Of a stretch of 64,000 nucleotides of DNA, positions 40,213 through 49,406 are shown in pieces. The stretch is from the NCBI GenBank assembly GCA_965116015.1, contig OZ220477.1, positions 310,001 through 374,000 on the forward strand, given 5' to 3'. How positions within the stretch are numbered: position 1 is the stretch's first letter; every line of letters begins with the position of its first letter. The notes beneath the pieces are model-generated. The model had not been told where the DNA came from, did no database searches, and was given only the letters and a program-made list of their open reading frames with translations. The position numbers and the translations under genes are program-made. The DNA is from S5-327 sp965116015 (GTDB lineage: Bacteria > Chloroflexota > Dehalococcoidia > Lucifugimonadales > Australimonadaceae).

Positions 40213-40370
40213 GGGGAGCTTAGGCTTCGCCTGCGGGCGGCGCGCATCCCTTGGTCTGTGAGAGATTGACGTTCCACGCCGCATCCTGCGCAGGCTCACT
40301 ATGGCACAGGGGACGCGCATAAGCGAGGTCGGCGGGCTTCGACAGCGCTGTTGGCGCTCAGGCGAGGCCT

Positions 40371-40399
40371 TTGACCTGGTTCGGCGCGGGGAGTAGGGT
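40371..40399 (+). promoter_or_regulatory. Sigma-70-type promoter of the 40451 amidohydrolase
   Basis: TTGACC (40371-40376), 17 bases, TAGGGT (40394-40399). Predicted start near 40406, leader about 45 bases to GTG 40451. Confidence 0.45.
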
Positions 40400-40450
40400 A
40401 AGGGATAAGCTAGGCGCGTGGTCTGTGGCGGCGCGTTCACGGAGGACTCT

Positions 40451-41464
40451 GTGAAGATTGACATCTTCAACCATATTCTGCCCAAGCCCTACTACGACAG
40501 GATGACGAGTATGAGCGAGGCAGGCGCGTATATGATGAAGCGCGTCTCCGCTATTCCGATGCTCTACGATGTGGATGCCAGGTTCGAGAAGATTGATCAG
40601 TTTGGGGAAGACTACAAGCAGGTGTTCTCGCTGAATCTGCCGCCCATTGAGGTGGTCGCGGGGCCGGAGGATAGCCCGGAACTCGCTCAGATCGCGAACG
40701 ACGGGATGGCGGAGGTCGCCAATCAGCATCCTGACCGTTTTCCGGGATTCGTCGCTTCGCTGCCGCTCAACAATGCGCAGGCGTCGCTCGACGAGATCGA
40801 CCGGGCGGTTGGGAAGCTTGGGGCTAAGGGTGTCCAGATTTTCACGAATGTGAACGGGCGCCCGCTTGACGATGAGGAGCTGGCGCCTGTTTTCGACAAG
40901 ATGGCGGACTACGACTTGCCTATCTGGCTGCATCCGACGCGCTCGGCGGGTTTTCCGGACTACGCGACCGAAGATCGCTCGTGGTACGACATGTGGTGGG
41001 CGTTCGGGTGGCCGTATGAGACGAGTGTTGCGATGGGCCGTATCGTGATGTCGGGGATGTTTGATCGTTTGCCAGACCTGAAGATCATCACGCATCACTT
41101 GGGCGGGATGATTCCGTTCTTTGAGGGGCGCGTGGGGCCGGGTCTTGACCAGCTTGGCCGGCGCAGCGACGACCCTCATGAGATGGGCACGCTCGGGCGG
41201 TTGGAGAAGCGTCCGTATGACTATTTCCGTATGTTCTATGCGGACACGGCGACGTTCGGGTCTGTGCCGGCGACGGAGTGCGGGCTCGCGTTCTTTGGGG
41301 CGGACCGGGTGTTGTTCGCGTCTGATGCGCCGTTCGATCCGGAGAAGGGCTCGGGCTACATCCGCTCGACGCTGGCCGTTATGGAGGGCATCACAGCGTC
41401 GATCGAGGACAAGCAGAAGATCTTTGAGGGGAACGCGCGCCGGCTGCTGAAGCTCGACGAGTAG
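40451..41464 (+). CDS. Amidohydrolase family protein (ACMSD-like)
   Basis: 337 residues from GTG 40451, with GGAGG five bases upstream; this yields KIDIFNHILPK, the usual N-terminal strand. The barrel holds the metal ligands of the amidohydrolase-2 family: N-H in IFNHI (instead of D-x-H-x-H), WLHPTRS, ITHHLGGMIPF and FASDAPFDPEKG. Relatives include aminocarboxymuconate-semialdehyde decarboxylase and resorcylate decarboxylases, so a decarboxylase or hydrolase acting on an aromatic ring product is plausible. It converges with another family member at 41478. Confidence 0.86.
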   Translation: MKIDIFNHILPKPYYDRMTSMSEAGAYMMKRVSAIPMLYDVDARFEKIDQFGEDYKQVFSLNLPPIEVVAGPEDSPELAQIANDGMAEVANQHPDRFPGFVASLPLNNAQASLDEIDRAVGKLGAKGVQIFTNVNGRPLDDEELAPVFDKMADYDLPIWLHPTRSAGFPDYATEDRSWYDMWWAFGWPYETSVAMGRIVMSGMFDRLPDLKIITHHLGGMIPFFEGRVGPGLDQLGRRSDDPHEMGTLGRLEKRPYDYFRMFYADTATFGSVPATECGLAFFGADRVLFASDAPFDPEKGSGYIRSTLAVMEGITASIEDKQKIFEGNARRLLKLDE

Positions 41465-41477
41465 TTTTCGCCGCTCG

Positions 41478-42590
41478 CTACGCGATGCCGTAGCACCGCG
41501 CAGGGTTGTCGGCTAGTATCTTCTCGACGATGCGAGGCTCGATGTCTTCGCGCTGGCGCATCAGGGCGACCATGCTGTTGTCTTTCGACTGGTCTTGGTG
41601 TCCGTAGTCGGAGCCCATAATGAGGTTGTCTTCGCCGGTGTACGTGAGCAGGTAGGGGATGTCCTCGTCGGTTTCCGCGGCGACGTAGAGGCGGTAGTCC
41701 CTGAACATTTGGGGGCCGAATTCCATTGCGGCGTCGGGGCTGCCGCGCAGTGTACTGGCGCGGGTTGAGCGTCGCATATGGTGGACGACGTAGGGGATCC
41801 ACGATGCGGAGGCTTCGATGAAGCCGAATCGCAGGTTCGGGAATCGTTCCGGGGTTTTGTGGGCGACGAGGTCGCGGAAGGCGAAGAGGGGGAGCGAGCG
41901 CACGTGGGGGAGGTTGTGGGAGAAGTTGCGGTCGAACACTTGCAGCAATCCCGGCGAGCCTCCGCCTGTGTGGATGCTGATGGCCATATTGAGGCGGTTC
42001 GCCGCCTCGTAGACGGGGTCGAAGTAGGATTCTGCGAGGGAGCGGTCGCCTTCGATGCCTCGGAAGAACACGCCGACGGCGCCGTTGTCGCGCGCGAATT
42101 CGATCTCTTGCACCGAGGCCGGGATGTCGCGGAGCGGGGGGACGACGACCCACCGCATCCGGTCGCCGGCTTCGCGCCAGGCGTTAGCCATATAGCGGTT
42201 GTAGCTGCGGCAGATTGCGACCTCGAGTTCGACGTCGTCGGTTATGTAGGCGAGGAGGACGGTGGGGAAGACGACTTCGGCGTCGACGCCGCGCTTGTCC
42301 ATATCCTCTACGCGGGCCTTCGGGTTCGTGATGTACCGGACTTCGGAGCGGATGTCGGAGCGGTTGTTCTCTGACTCTGAGCCGCCGACAGCGACGGCGT
42401 AACTGCCCTTGCCGAAGCGTTTGGGGACGGCGTTGCCGTTGATCATCCAGACGAAATCGCGACGTCCGCCCTCTTCGGCGGGGTCGACGGCGGCCAGCAG
42501 GGGTCTGCGGCTGTAGAGTCTGCGGTCGAAATGCTCCCAAACTCCTGGATGTTCGATGATGTGGGTGTCAGCGTCGATGATGCCTGGCAT
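41478..42590 (-). CDS. Amidohydrolase family protein
   Basis: 370 residues from ATG 42590 (MPGIIDADTHIIEHPGVWE). Starts with the D-x-H metal site, includes SIHTGGGSPGLL, FGFIEASASWIPY and MGSDYGHQDQSKDN, typical of larger amidohydrolase-2 proteins found beside catabolic genes in Chloroflexota and actinobacteria. Length about 370 is normal for the subgroup. Metal-dependent cleavage or decarboxylation in the cytoplasm; substrate unknown. It is divergent from the helicase island, and only about 110 bases separate the two starts. Confidence 0.85.
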   Translation of the reverse strand: MPGIIDADTHIIEHPGVWEHFDRRLYSRRPLLAAVDPAEEGGRRDFVWMINGNAVPKRFGKGSYAVAVGGSESENNRSDIRSEVRYITNPKARVEDMDKRGVDAEVVFPTVLLAYITDDVELEVAICRSYNRYMANAWREAGDRMRWVVVPPLRDIPASVQEIEFARDNGAVGVFFRGIEGDRSLAESYFDPVYEAANRLNMAISIHTGGGSPGLLQVFDRNFSHNLPHVRSLPLFAFRDLVAHKTPERFPNLRFGFIEASASWIPYVVHHMRRSTRASTLRGSPDAAMEFGPQMFRDYRLYVAAETDEDIPYLLTYTGEDNLIMGSDYGHQDQSKDNSMVALMRQREDIEPRIVEKILADNPARCYGIA

Positions 42591-42674
42591 AGCGGGCGCC
42601 TCCCTTGGTTGTCTGCGCGTGGGGAGTATAGCGGGTGGGAGGGGGGAGTGGCGTGGTAAGCTCAACGTACCAGC

Positions 42675-42683
42675 TGATATGCT
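42675..42683 (+). promoter_or_regulatory. Extended -10 promoter of the helicase island
   Basis: TGA plus TATGCT (42675-42683) predicts a start near 42690, only about 12 bases before ATG 42702. Leader with GGGAGC and GGGGG. Confidence 0.45.
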
Positions 42684-42701
42684 AGGGAGCATTGGGGGGA
42701 C

Positions 42702-45700
42702 ATGGTGGAAGGGAGCGAGTCTATCAGCTGTCCGAAATGCGGGCGAGCGATGGTGAGGCGCACTGCGCGGCGTGGCCCCCGGTCGGGGATGGACTTTTGG
42801 GGTTGTAGCGGGTACCCGCAATGCAAAGAAACAGTAGCCATAGATCCTGACCCAACTACAGGAGGAGGGCAGGCTCCAAGCGCCGCCGCCAGGAAATGGC
42901 TTCTGCCTCGCGAAATTGGTATGGAGGGGGGCTCTGGCTGTCAAGTCAAAGCGTTTCAATCCAACCAGCAGGCGGAGCGCATTGTTGATGCTATCTATAC
43001 TAGTCGGATTGACACCAAGACGCTGACGCTGGCATCGCAGTGGAGGCTAGAATCCCCACGCCCGCGGGAGGGAGCGGCTCTCGATGCAAAGATGCAGACG
43101 TTGCTTGCCGTTGTTGAGAAACTTCTTACCCGCGGGTCGATTGCGTACACCACTCCGGCGATTGAGGGGTTCATCCAGGCGCATAGTGGGGTAGGCGCGT
43201 TTCCGCACAGTGAAATTGCGGCGACGCTGTACGCTGTTGCGGCTGAGCCAACGTGTCCGTACGAACCTAGTGTATTCGACAGCGATGCGGAAGAAGAATT
43301 CGCAAAGTGGTTTCTCCACCAAGAGTCACCGTGGGGCATCGTCGAGCATATTGATTTGTCGGCGGTTCTGGGAGAACGAGAAGAAGTAAGTGCAGGACGC
43401 AGAATTGATTTTCTGCTCGTGAGCCCCAGCGGGAACGCGCTTGCGGTGGAGATAGATGGAGCAAATCGCTCCCGGAGCAACGGGATTGATGCGGCCTGCG
43501 CTAGCAAATTGAAGGATTTAGGGATTGAAGTCTTGAGGATTCCTGCTAGCGAGGCACAGAAGAGGAGGGGGCCAAATCTCGCCAAAATTACGGAGGAGCT
43601 GGATTCCCTGCAGAATCAAAAATCAGGGGATGCTGCGCTCACACTGCCTGTTCGCCTCGGTAAACTAGCGCATCAAGTGCAGGTAGCGATTGTGGAAGCT
43701 CTGCTCGGGGAGTGGCTGCGGGTCGATGGCCCATGGACAATCGGGTTCGAGCCTCCCGTGTCCGAAGTGGTTCCTTCTGGCCTTGCAGCTGAGCTAGCTT
43801 ATGTGGCTGCTCAGGACTGCGCTGAGCTCGTGCGGAGAGTTTTCAGACTGTACGATCGCACGCTTGACCAGTTCCAAGTGAATATCGAACGGAACGTGGC
43901 TGCTCCTGATATCGTCTTGTCGTTTGGCGACGACGCGCTGCCGAGGCTGGTGGGCCCGCGTTTTGCCGTGCGGGATATTTGTATCCCCGGCCGTATCTCC
44001 GCTCCTCGCATTAGCGCAGAACCGATGAACGCAGACAACCCTGAACGAGAAACCGTCCGTTACTTCTTACGGTACTTGTTCAGGAAAGACGACTTCCTTG
44101 AAGGACAATGGGAGACTATCCAGCGAACTCTGCGCGGTTGGGATTCGATCGTGCTGTTGCCGACGGGCGGCGGGAAATCGATTGCGTTTCAGTTGAGCGC
44201 GTTGCTGCGGCCTGGCTGTTGCGTGGTAGTAGATCCGATTTTGTCGCTTATCGAAGATCAGATTGACAACCTGGCTAAAGTGGGAATTGATCGGTGTCTG
44301 GAAATCTCAAGCGCGGTAGATAGGGAGATACGAGATGCGACTGGATCTCGAATGGCTCACTACCTGTTTATCTATGTCGCTCCTGAGAGATTTCAGATTA
44401 AAGAATTCCGGGATGAGCTTCGTGCGCTTACAGTGTCTGTTCCGATCTCAGAGATAGCCATTGACGAAGCTCATTGCGTCTCTGAGTGGGGACATGATTT
44501 CCGGACGTCATACTTGCGGCTGGGGCAAAACGCGCGGGAATATTGTGAATCGCAAGGATCCACTCCCCCAGTAATTGCATTAACGGGAACAGCAAGCCGC
44601 ACAGTGCTTAAAACCATGCAATTCGATTTAAATATTCGCGCTTTTGATGCGCTCATTACACCAAAGAGCTTTGACCGCCCTGAACTGGAATTCACTACGA
44701 TAAAAACTCGCGTGGGCGAGTCTATTTCGACATTGATGGGCTTTCTCGAAGCGTTGCCTAGTGAATTTCGGCTACCAGAACGCGAATTCTTCAAAGCAAA
44801 TGGACACGACACTTATTCAGGTATTGTTTTCACATCAACTATAAATACTCCAACTGGGACAGAAGAGATTGCCAACCGACTGCGTAGACGTCTTTCAATG
44901 GAGATAGGGACATATAGTGGAGGAGCTCCGAGAGGCAAGGGCAAGGATTGGAATTTAAACAAAAAAGCGACTGCTGAGAAATTCAAGCATAATGATATGC
45001 CATTGTTAGTGGCCACGAATGCCTACGGAATGGGAATTGATAAACCGAATGTGCGGTACACTATTCACTTGGGATTACCTCATTCTATCGAATCATTTTA
45101 CCAAGAATCAGGTCGAGCAGGCAGAGACAAGCAGCGAGCAGTATGCGCAGTGCTATTCGCAACATATTCTGGCTCAGCTCAATTGCTTCATCCAGCAGTA
45201 AGCGCTTCTGAGATCGCCAATGCCATTCATAGCCTACCACGTAACCAACAAGACGATTTGCATCAAGCACTTTGGTTTCATACTCAAACTTTCAAAGGAG
45301 CGGCAGGGGAGAAACGCCAGTTGGGCGAAGTCGTTCGTAGGCTTGGAAAAATAGGAACAGAAACGCAGCGCATTGTGAAATGGAATGACGATGATGATGC
45401 TAGCAACACTGAAAGGTCTTTACATAGATTGTCGATAATAGGCATTATTTCGGATTATGAAAAAGACTGGAGTAGGCACCTGTTTCAAATTCAACTTGCA
45501 GAGATAAACAAAGAGATTATTGTAGATAAACTTTGCGCATATATATCCGAAATCTATCTACCTGGTCGGTCTACAAGTGCACGAGATAGGTTAGAGGAAC
45601 AATTTGCACTGACACTCGAAGATTTTGCAATCCAGGCAGGGGAAGAGCTGGTTGACTTTGTCTATGAACATGTCGAGCAAGCCCGCAGACGCGCTCTCTT

Positions 45701-46316
45701 TGAGATGGTGGAGGCGGCATCCGAGGCCGCCTCTGATTCGAAAATCAGAGGCGGCGACGTGCTGCGCTCCCGTGTCTTGCGGCATCTTGAATGGTCAGGA
45801 TTTGATGATGCCTTGGAGAAGATCATTGAATCAAAGCACGGGGGGCTGGACGTCATACGTGATGGACTGAGCCGCGTGGAGACCCATGCAGACGCTGATT
45901 CCTTACGAGGCGCGGCAGCTCGGCTATTGGAATCCTACCCGGATCAACCAGCTCTTTTGCTGCTCCGCGGTGTTGCTGAGGCACTGGCTCGTGGTGCTAA
46001 CTGGGACGTGGTCGAGAGTAGCGTCTCCGCTGCGCTAAGGAGTGTTACTGCCTATAAGAGCGTTGATCAGAAGATGGTTGCTGACGCTCTGGCATCGTGT
46101 ATCAGCACAGTGGCAAGCGCGGACAAGGAAGCAGCCACTCAGGTGGCGGCTGCTGTAGCGAATTCTGAGCCACTGAACATTTCTACTGCGCGACTTATTC
46201 TGGAAAACGGCATTTCATCAGAAGTATCCACTCCATTAGTCTTATTACTGGCTCAGAACCTGCTGGCATCCGCGAATCACATCCGTGAGGTTTATAATGG
46301 CAAACAACAGCTATGA
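42702..46316 (+). CDS. Zinc ribbon-nuclease-like-RecQ helicase
   Basis: 1204 residues. A topoisomerase-type zinc ribbon (C10, C13, C35, C41; FWGCSGYPQC) is followed by a helical part and, at ~193-285, a Vsr/DUF559-like PD-(D/E)xK module: DAEEEFAKWFL, RRIDFLLV, ALAVEIDG and KLKDLGIEVLRI. A RecQ-type helicase core comes next: LPTGGGKS (486-493), DEAHCVSEWGHDF (588-600), GTAS (629-632), FGMGIDK-like YGMGIDKPNVRY and YQESGRAGRDKQ. A helical C-terminal ~300 residues follows. Codons and G+C (about 45% in 44600-45600) differ from the surroundings, suggesting transfer. Last 20 bases overlap a coiled-coil membrane protein gene. A nucleic-acid-restricting (defence) function is inferred. Confidence 0.82.
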   Translation: MVEGSESISCPKCGRAMVRRTARRGPRSGMDFWGCSGYPQCKETVAIDPDPTTGGGQAPSAAARKWLLPREIGMEGGSGCQVKAFQSNQQAERIVDAIYTSRIDTKTLTLASQWRLESPRPREGAALDAKMQTLLAVVEKLLTRGSIAYTTPAIEGFIQAHSGVGAFPHSEIAATLYAVAAEPTCPYEPSVFDSDAEEEFAKWFLHQESPWGIVEHIDLSAVLGEREEVSAGRRIDFLLVSPSGNALAVEIDGANRSRSNGIDAACASKLKDLGIEVLRIPASEAQKRRGPNLAKITEELDSLQNQKSGDAALTLPVRLGKLAHQVQVAIVEALLGEWLRVDGPWTIGFEPPVSEVVPSGLAAELAYVAAQDCAELVRRVFRLYDRTLDQFQVNIERNVAAPDIVLSFGDDALPRLVGPRFAVRDICIPGRISAPRISAEPMNADNPERETVRYFLRYLFRKDDFLEGQWETIQRTLRGWDSIVLLPTGGGKSIAFQLSALLRPGCCVVVDPILSLIEDQIDNLAKVGIDRCLEISSAVDREIRDATGSRMAHYLFIYVAPERFQIKEFRDELRALTVSVPISEIAIDEAHCVSEWGHDFRTSYLRLGQNAREYCESQGSTPPVIALTGTASRTVLKTMQFDLNIRAFDALITPKSFDRPELEFTTIKTRVGESISTLMGFLEALPSEFRLPEREFFKANGHDTYSGIVFTSTINTPTGTEEIANRLRRRLSMEIGTYSGGAPRGKGKDWNLNKKATAEKFKHNDMPLLVATNAYGMGIDKPNVRYTIHLGLPHSIESFYQESGRAGRDKQRAVCAVLFATYSGSAQLLHPAVSASEIANAIHSLPRNQQDDLHQALWFHTQTFKGAAGEKRQLGEVVRRLGKIGTETQRIVKWNDDDDASNTERSLHRLSIIGIISDYEKDWSRHLFQIQLAEINKEIIVDKLCAYISEIYLPGRSTSARDRLEEQFALTLEDFAIQAGEELVDFVYEHVEQARRRALFEMVEAASEAASDSKIRGGDVLRSRVLRHLEWSGFDDALEKIIESKHGGLDVIRDGLSRVETHADADSLRGAAARLLESYPDQPALLLLRGVAEALARGANWDVVESSVSAALRSVTAYKSVDQKMVADALASCISTVASADKEAATQVAAAVANSEPLNISTARLILENGISSEVSTPLVLLLAQNLLASANHIREVYNGKQQL
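45711..45755. repeat. Three-arm palindrome inside the helicase gene
   Basis: GCCGCCTCTGATT (45726-45738) pairs perfectly with 45743-45755 across a CGAA loop. A further GAGGCGGC at 45711-45718 can pair instead with the first arm. The arms lie in coding sequence (EAASEAAS...), where G+C rises from about 45% to 55%. Confidence 0.85.
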
Positions 46317-46908
46317 CCGCTTTCTGGCTTTGGAAACCGCTACCCAGGACTTGGTTGGCCAGCTGACTGAGTTGATGGGCGTCATCAATAGCTATCGCCA
46401 AGTGAGTCAGAACCTTGCCGAGGCCTCGCAAGGTCTGTTTACAGCGACGAATCAGTATCGTGATGTGGCTTCACAAGTCGGCCAGGTTGCTACTTCAATG
46501 AGTCAAGTGGGGATGCCTCAGCTTTGGGATGCTGTGCATCATGGGCAGCAGCAAGCAGAATCAGGATTCCGCGATCTTTCTGCGCGGCTGCAGGAGAACC
46601 AACTTGCGTTATCTAATAACCTGAAGCAGCTTTTGAATTTGGTGGACACACTGTTGGTGAACTTGAATGAAGTGCGTGCCCAGATCGAGAGAGGAGAGCA
46701 GGCGGTTGCCGGTAGCCTTGCTGGCATTCTCTCGGCCGTTACCGAAGCAACATCCCGCATAGTGAGCCTTCAGGCAGTGACAGAGGATTTGTTCGAACGC
46801 TCTCGCCGAGAGACGGCGCGGGTGCGGCTGCTTGTTATACTTGGCACAGGGCTCGCGATAGCGGCGGGGGTAGCGGCGACAGCGGCACCGTTCCTGAACC
46901 TCGCTTAG
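46297..46908 (+). CDS. Coiled-coil protein with C-terminal membrane anchor
   Basis: 203 residues from ATG 46297 (MANNSYDRFLALETATQDLV), with GAGG close before it; an ATG at 46285 would add four residues. Almost the whole chain is alpha-helical coiled coil rich in Gln, Asn, Leu and Ala (about 10-165), followed by one or two membrane spans (RLLVILGTGLAIAAGVAATAAPFLNL) at the very C-terminus. It starts inside the helicase gene (20-base overlap), so the two are translated together. No enzymatic motif is present. A membrane-tethered partner, sensor or effector for the helicase is likely. G+C is lower than in the flanks. Confidence 0.72.
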   Translation: MANNSYDRFLALETATQDLVGQLTELMGVINSYRQVSQNLAEASQGLFTATNQYRDVASQVGQVATSMSQVGMPQLWDAVHHGQQQAESGFRDLSARLQENQLALSNNLKQLLNLVDTLLVNLNEVRAQIERGEQAVAGSLAGILSAVTEATSRIVSLQAVTEDLFERSRRETARVRLLVILGTGLAIAAGVAATAAPFLNLA

Positions 46909-46963
46909 CCCCTTGACTGTCCTCTGCGGTTCTTGGGGGCGCAGCTTTGCTGGGCGGGCGGGA

Positions 46964-46969
46964 TATACT
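46964..46969 (+). promoter_or_regulatory. -10 element upstream of the cyclopropane synthase gene
   Basis: TATACT, five of six matches to consensus; start near 46976 and a leader of about 49 bases. No clear -35. Confidence 0.35.
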
Positions 46970-47024
46970 CTTTCGTCGAGGCGGAGCGCCCCGCTAGAGG
47001 GCGGCCTGGAGCGTTGGCAGCGTT

Positions 47025-48146
47025 ATGGCGGATTCAAGGTTCAAGGATCAGGCGGCGGTGCTTCTTGCCTACGCAGGGGTTGAGATTAACGGGGCGCAGC
47101 CGTGGGATATTCAGGTGCACGATGAGCGGTTGTACGCGCGGGTGTTCGCCGAAGGGTCGCTCGGGTTCGGCGAGGCGTATATGGACGGCTGGTGGGATTC
47201 GGCGCAACTCGACGAGACGATGGCGCGCGTGCTCAGGGCAGGAGTGCAGCGGCGTCTTCCACGGCGGCTCAGCACGGTGCGGCTGGCGCTAGCGGCGAAG
47301 TGGACTAACCGGCAGAACAGGAAGCGAGCCTGGAGCGTTGGCGATCAGCATTACAACCTTGGCAATGATCTGTTTGCGGCGACGTTTGATTCGCGGCTGA
47401 CGGGGAGCTGCGGCTATTGGAAGGAGGCGACCGACCTCGATGCGGCGCAGGATGCGAAGCTTGATCTTGTGTGCCGGAAGATTGGCTTGCAGGCGGGTCA
47501 GCGGGTGTTCGACATCGGCTGCGGCTGGGGAGCTTTCATGGGGTACGCCGCGGAGCGCTACGGGGCGATCTGCACGGGGGCGACTATCTCGCGCGAGCAG
47601 GTAAGGTACGTGCAGGAGCGTTATGCAGGCTTGCCGGTGGAGGCGCAGCTGAAGGATTATCGGGACGCCACTGGGGTGTTCGACCACGTTGTGTCGATGG
47701 GGATGTTCGAACACGTGGGGCCGAAGAATTATCGGGTGTATTTCGAGACGGCGGAGCGTTTGCTCAAGGACGAGGGGCTCTTTCTGCTGCATACGATCGG
47801 AGCGAAGCGGTCGTCGGACGCGATCGATCCGTGGATGGACAAGCACATCTTTGTGAACGGCGCGTTGCCGTCGGTCGCGCAGATAGGGCGCGCGATCGAG
47901 GGACTCTTCATTGTGGAGGACTGGCACAATTTCGGGGCGGACTACGATAAGACGCTGGTGGCGTGGCATGAGAAGTTCGCCAGCAATTGGGAGTCGCTCA
48001 AGAGTTCTTACGATGAGCGGTTCTACCGAATGTGGAAGTTCTATCTGCTGGCGTGCGCGGGGGGGTTCCGGGCGCGCCATATTCAGTTGTGGCAGATTGT
48101 TCTGTCGAAGCGGGGGGTTCCTGGCGGATATACGACTGTGCGGTAG
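47025..48146 (+). CDS. cfa: Cyclopropane-fatty-acyl-phospholipid synthase
   Basis: 373-residue SAM-dependent enzyme adding a methylene across the double bond of membrane phospholipid acyl chains. The N-terminal ~95 residues form the small domain; WSVGDQHYNLGNDLF starts the catalytic part, LTGSCGYW carries the Cys of the bicarbonate site, VFDIGCGWGAFMGYAA is the SAM loop and MGMFEHVG follows. The C-terminal YDERFYRMWKFYLLACAGGFRARHIQLWQIVLSK is a family signature. Length close to E. coli Cfa (382). It may help stabilise membranes and stands alone, with convergent MFS gene downstream. Confidence 0.93.
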   Translation: MADSRFKDQAAVLLAYAGVEINGAQPWDIQVHDERLYARVFAEGSLGFGEAYMDGWWDSAQLDETMARVLRAGVQRRLPRRLSTVRLALAAKWTNRQNRKRAWSVGDQHYNLGNDLFAATFDSRLTGSCGYWKEATDLDAAQDAKLDLVCRKIGLQAGQRVFDIGCGWGAFMGYAAERYGAICTGATISREQVRYVQERYAGLPVEAQLKDYRDATGVFDHVVSMGMFEHVGPKNYRVYFETAERLLKDEGLFLLHTIGAKRSSDAIDPWMDKHIFVNGALPSVAQIGRAIEGLFIVEDWHNFGADYDKTLVAWHEKFASNWESLKSSYDERFYRMWKFYLLACAGGFRARHIQLWQIVLSKRGVPGGYTTVR

Positions 48147-48150
48147 GGGG

Positions 48151-49395
48151 TTATCTTGCGGGAGGGTTTCTGTTGCGGGCGAGCGTCTCGGATGCGAGGA
48201 GGAGGAACGCGAGCCCGCAGATTGCGACGACGCCGGCGAATGCGTAGAGCGCGGCCTCGAGCCCGATGAGGGCGGCGAGGAGTCCGGCGCCGAGCGGTCC
48301 GGCGACTTGGCCGATGTTCATCGTGAGGTGGTAGGCGCCGAGGAAGAGGCCCCGGCGTTCGGGCGGGGCGAGGTCCATCGCGTATGTTTGGATGGCGCTG
48401 GAGTTGACTCCCTCGGCGACGCCGAACGCGGCGGCGGCGGCGAAGGCGGTGATGAGTCCGGCGGTTCCGCCAAGCAGGAGCGTCGAGAGGGCGGTTGCGG
48501 CTAACCCGAGGATGACGAGGGGCTTGCGTCCATAGCGGTCGAGCAGCCAGCCGGTAGGGAACGCGAGCGCGAGGGTGGCGAGTCCCGAGAGGCCCATGAG
48601 GTTGCCGATGAGGGCGGGGGCGAGGCCGGCGGCGTCCTGCGCGTGGATGGGGAAGTATGTGCGGAAGACGCCGGGTCCGACGCCGATCATTCCGAAGGCG
48701 ATGGTGGCGGCGACGAGTCCGACGAACGCCTTGCTGCGGAACATAGAGAGCGCTTCGCTACGGCGGGGAGGTTGTTTCGCTGGCGTCCGCCCGGCGGCGC
48801 GAGTTGGCTGAAGCTCGTGGGAGGGTTTCGTTTCGGGGATGAAGAACAGGGTGACGGCGATGACGATGATCTTTGTGGCAGCGATGAAGATGAAGACCCA
48901 TCGCAGGCCGACCGCGGCGGCGATGATTCCGCCTACGATCGGGCCTCCTAGCATTCCGATGCGCTGCGCTGTGTTCCGGAGCGCTACGGCGCGTCCGCGG
49001 TTGCTAGTTGTGGTGATGTCGGCTACGAGCACGTTGGAGCTCACTGTCCAGAATGCGATGCCGAGCCCGGCGACGACCTCGAGCAGGGCGTATTGGAGGT
49101 AGCTGCCGCTGAAGAACTGGAGGGTGAGGATGCCGCCGTGGCCGATGGCGCCGGCGTAGATCATTGGGCGTCGTCCCCAGCGGTCGGCGAGTAATCCCGT
49201 GAGCGGTCCGGCGAGCATTCGCGGGCCCGCGCTGAGGGAGGAGATGAGGCCGATGAGGACGATTGATACGCCGAATGAGGCGGCGAACAGCGGACGGGCA
49301 ACCCATAGGGCTCCGGTTCCGAATCCCCAAGCGAAGAAGATGATGGCGATGGGGATGGCCAGCCGGGCGGCGTCGAGGGTGCGCGCCTGAGCCAT
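48151..49395 (-). CDS. MFS transporter
   Basis: 414 residues, 12 predicted membrane helices. The cytoplasmic loop signatures are ADRWGRRPMIYAG after helix 2 and LDRYGRKPLVILG in the second half. Substrate unknown. It follows the CoA-transferase gene by 11 bases on the same strand, so it is the last member of an acyl-CoA dehydrogenase/CoA transferase/MFS operon and may import the acid that these two enzymes activate and oxidise. Confidence 0.88.
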   Translation of the reverse strand: MAQARTLDAARLAIPIAIIFFAWGFGTGALWVARPLFAASFGVSIVLIGLISSLSAGPRMLAGPLTGLLADRWGRRPMIYAGAIGHGGILTLQFFSGSYLQYALLEVVAGLGIAFWTVSSNVLVADITTTSNRGRAVALRNTAQRIGMLGGPIVGGIIAAAVGLRWVFIFIAATKIIVIAVTLFFIPETKPSHELQPTRAAGRTPAKQPPRRSEALSMFRSKAFVGLVAATIAFGMIGVGPGVFRTYFPIHAQDAAGLAPALIGNLMGLSGLATLALAFPTGWLLDRYGRKPLVILGLAATALSTLLLGGTAGLITAFAAAAAFGVAEGVNSSAIQTYAMDLAPPERRGLFLGAYHLTMNIGQVAGPLGAGLLAALIGLEAALYAFAGVVAICGLAFLLLASETLARNRNPPAR

Positions 49396-49406
49396 TCCGC
49401 GCAGGC

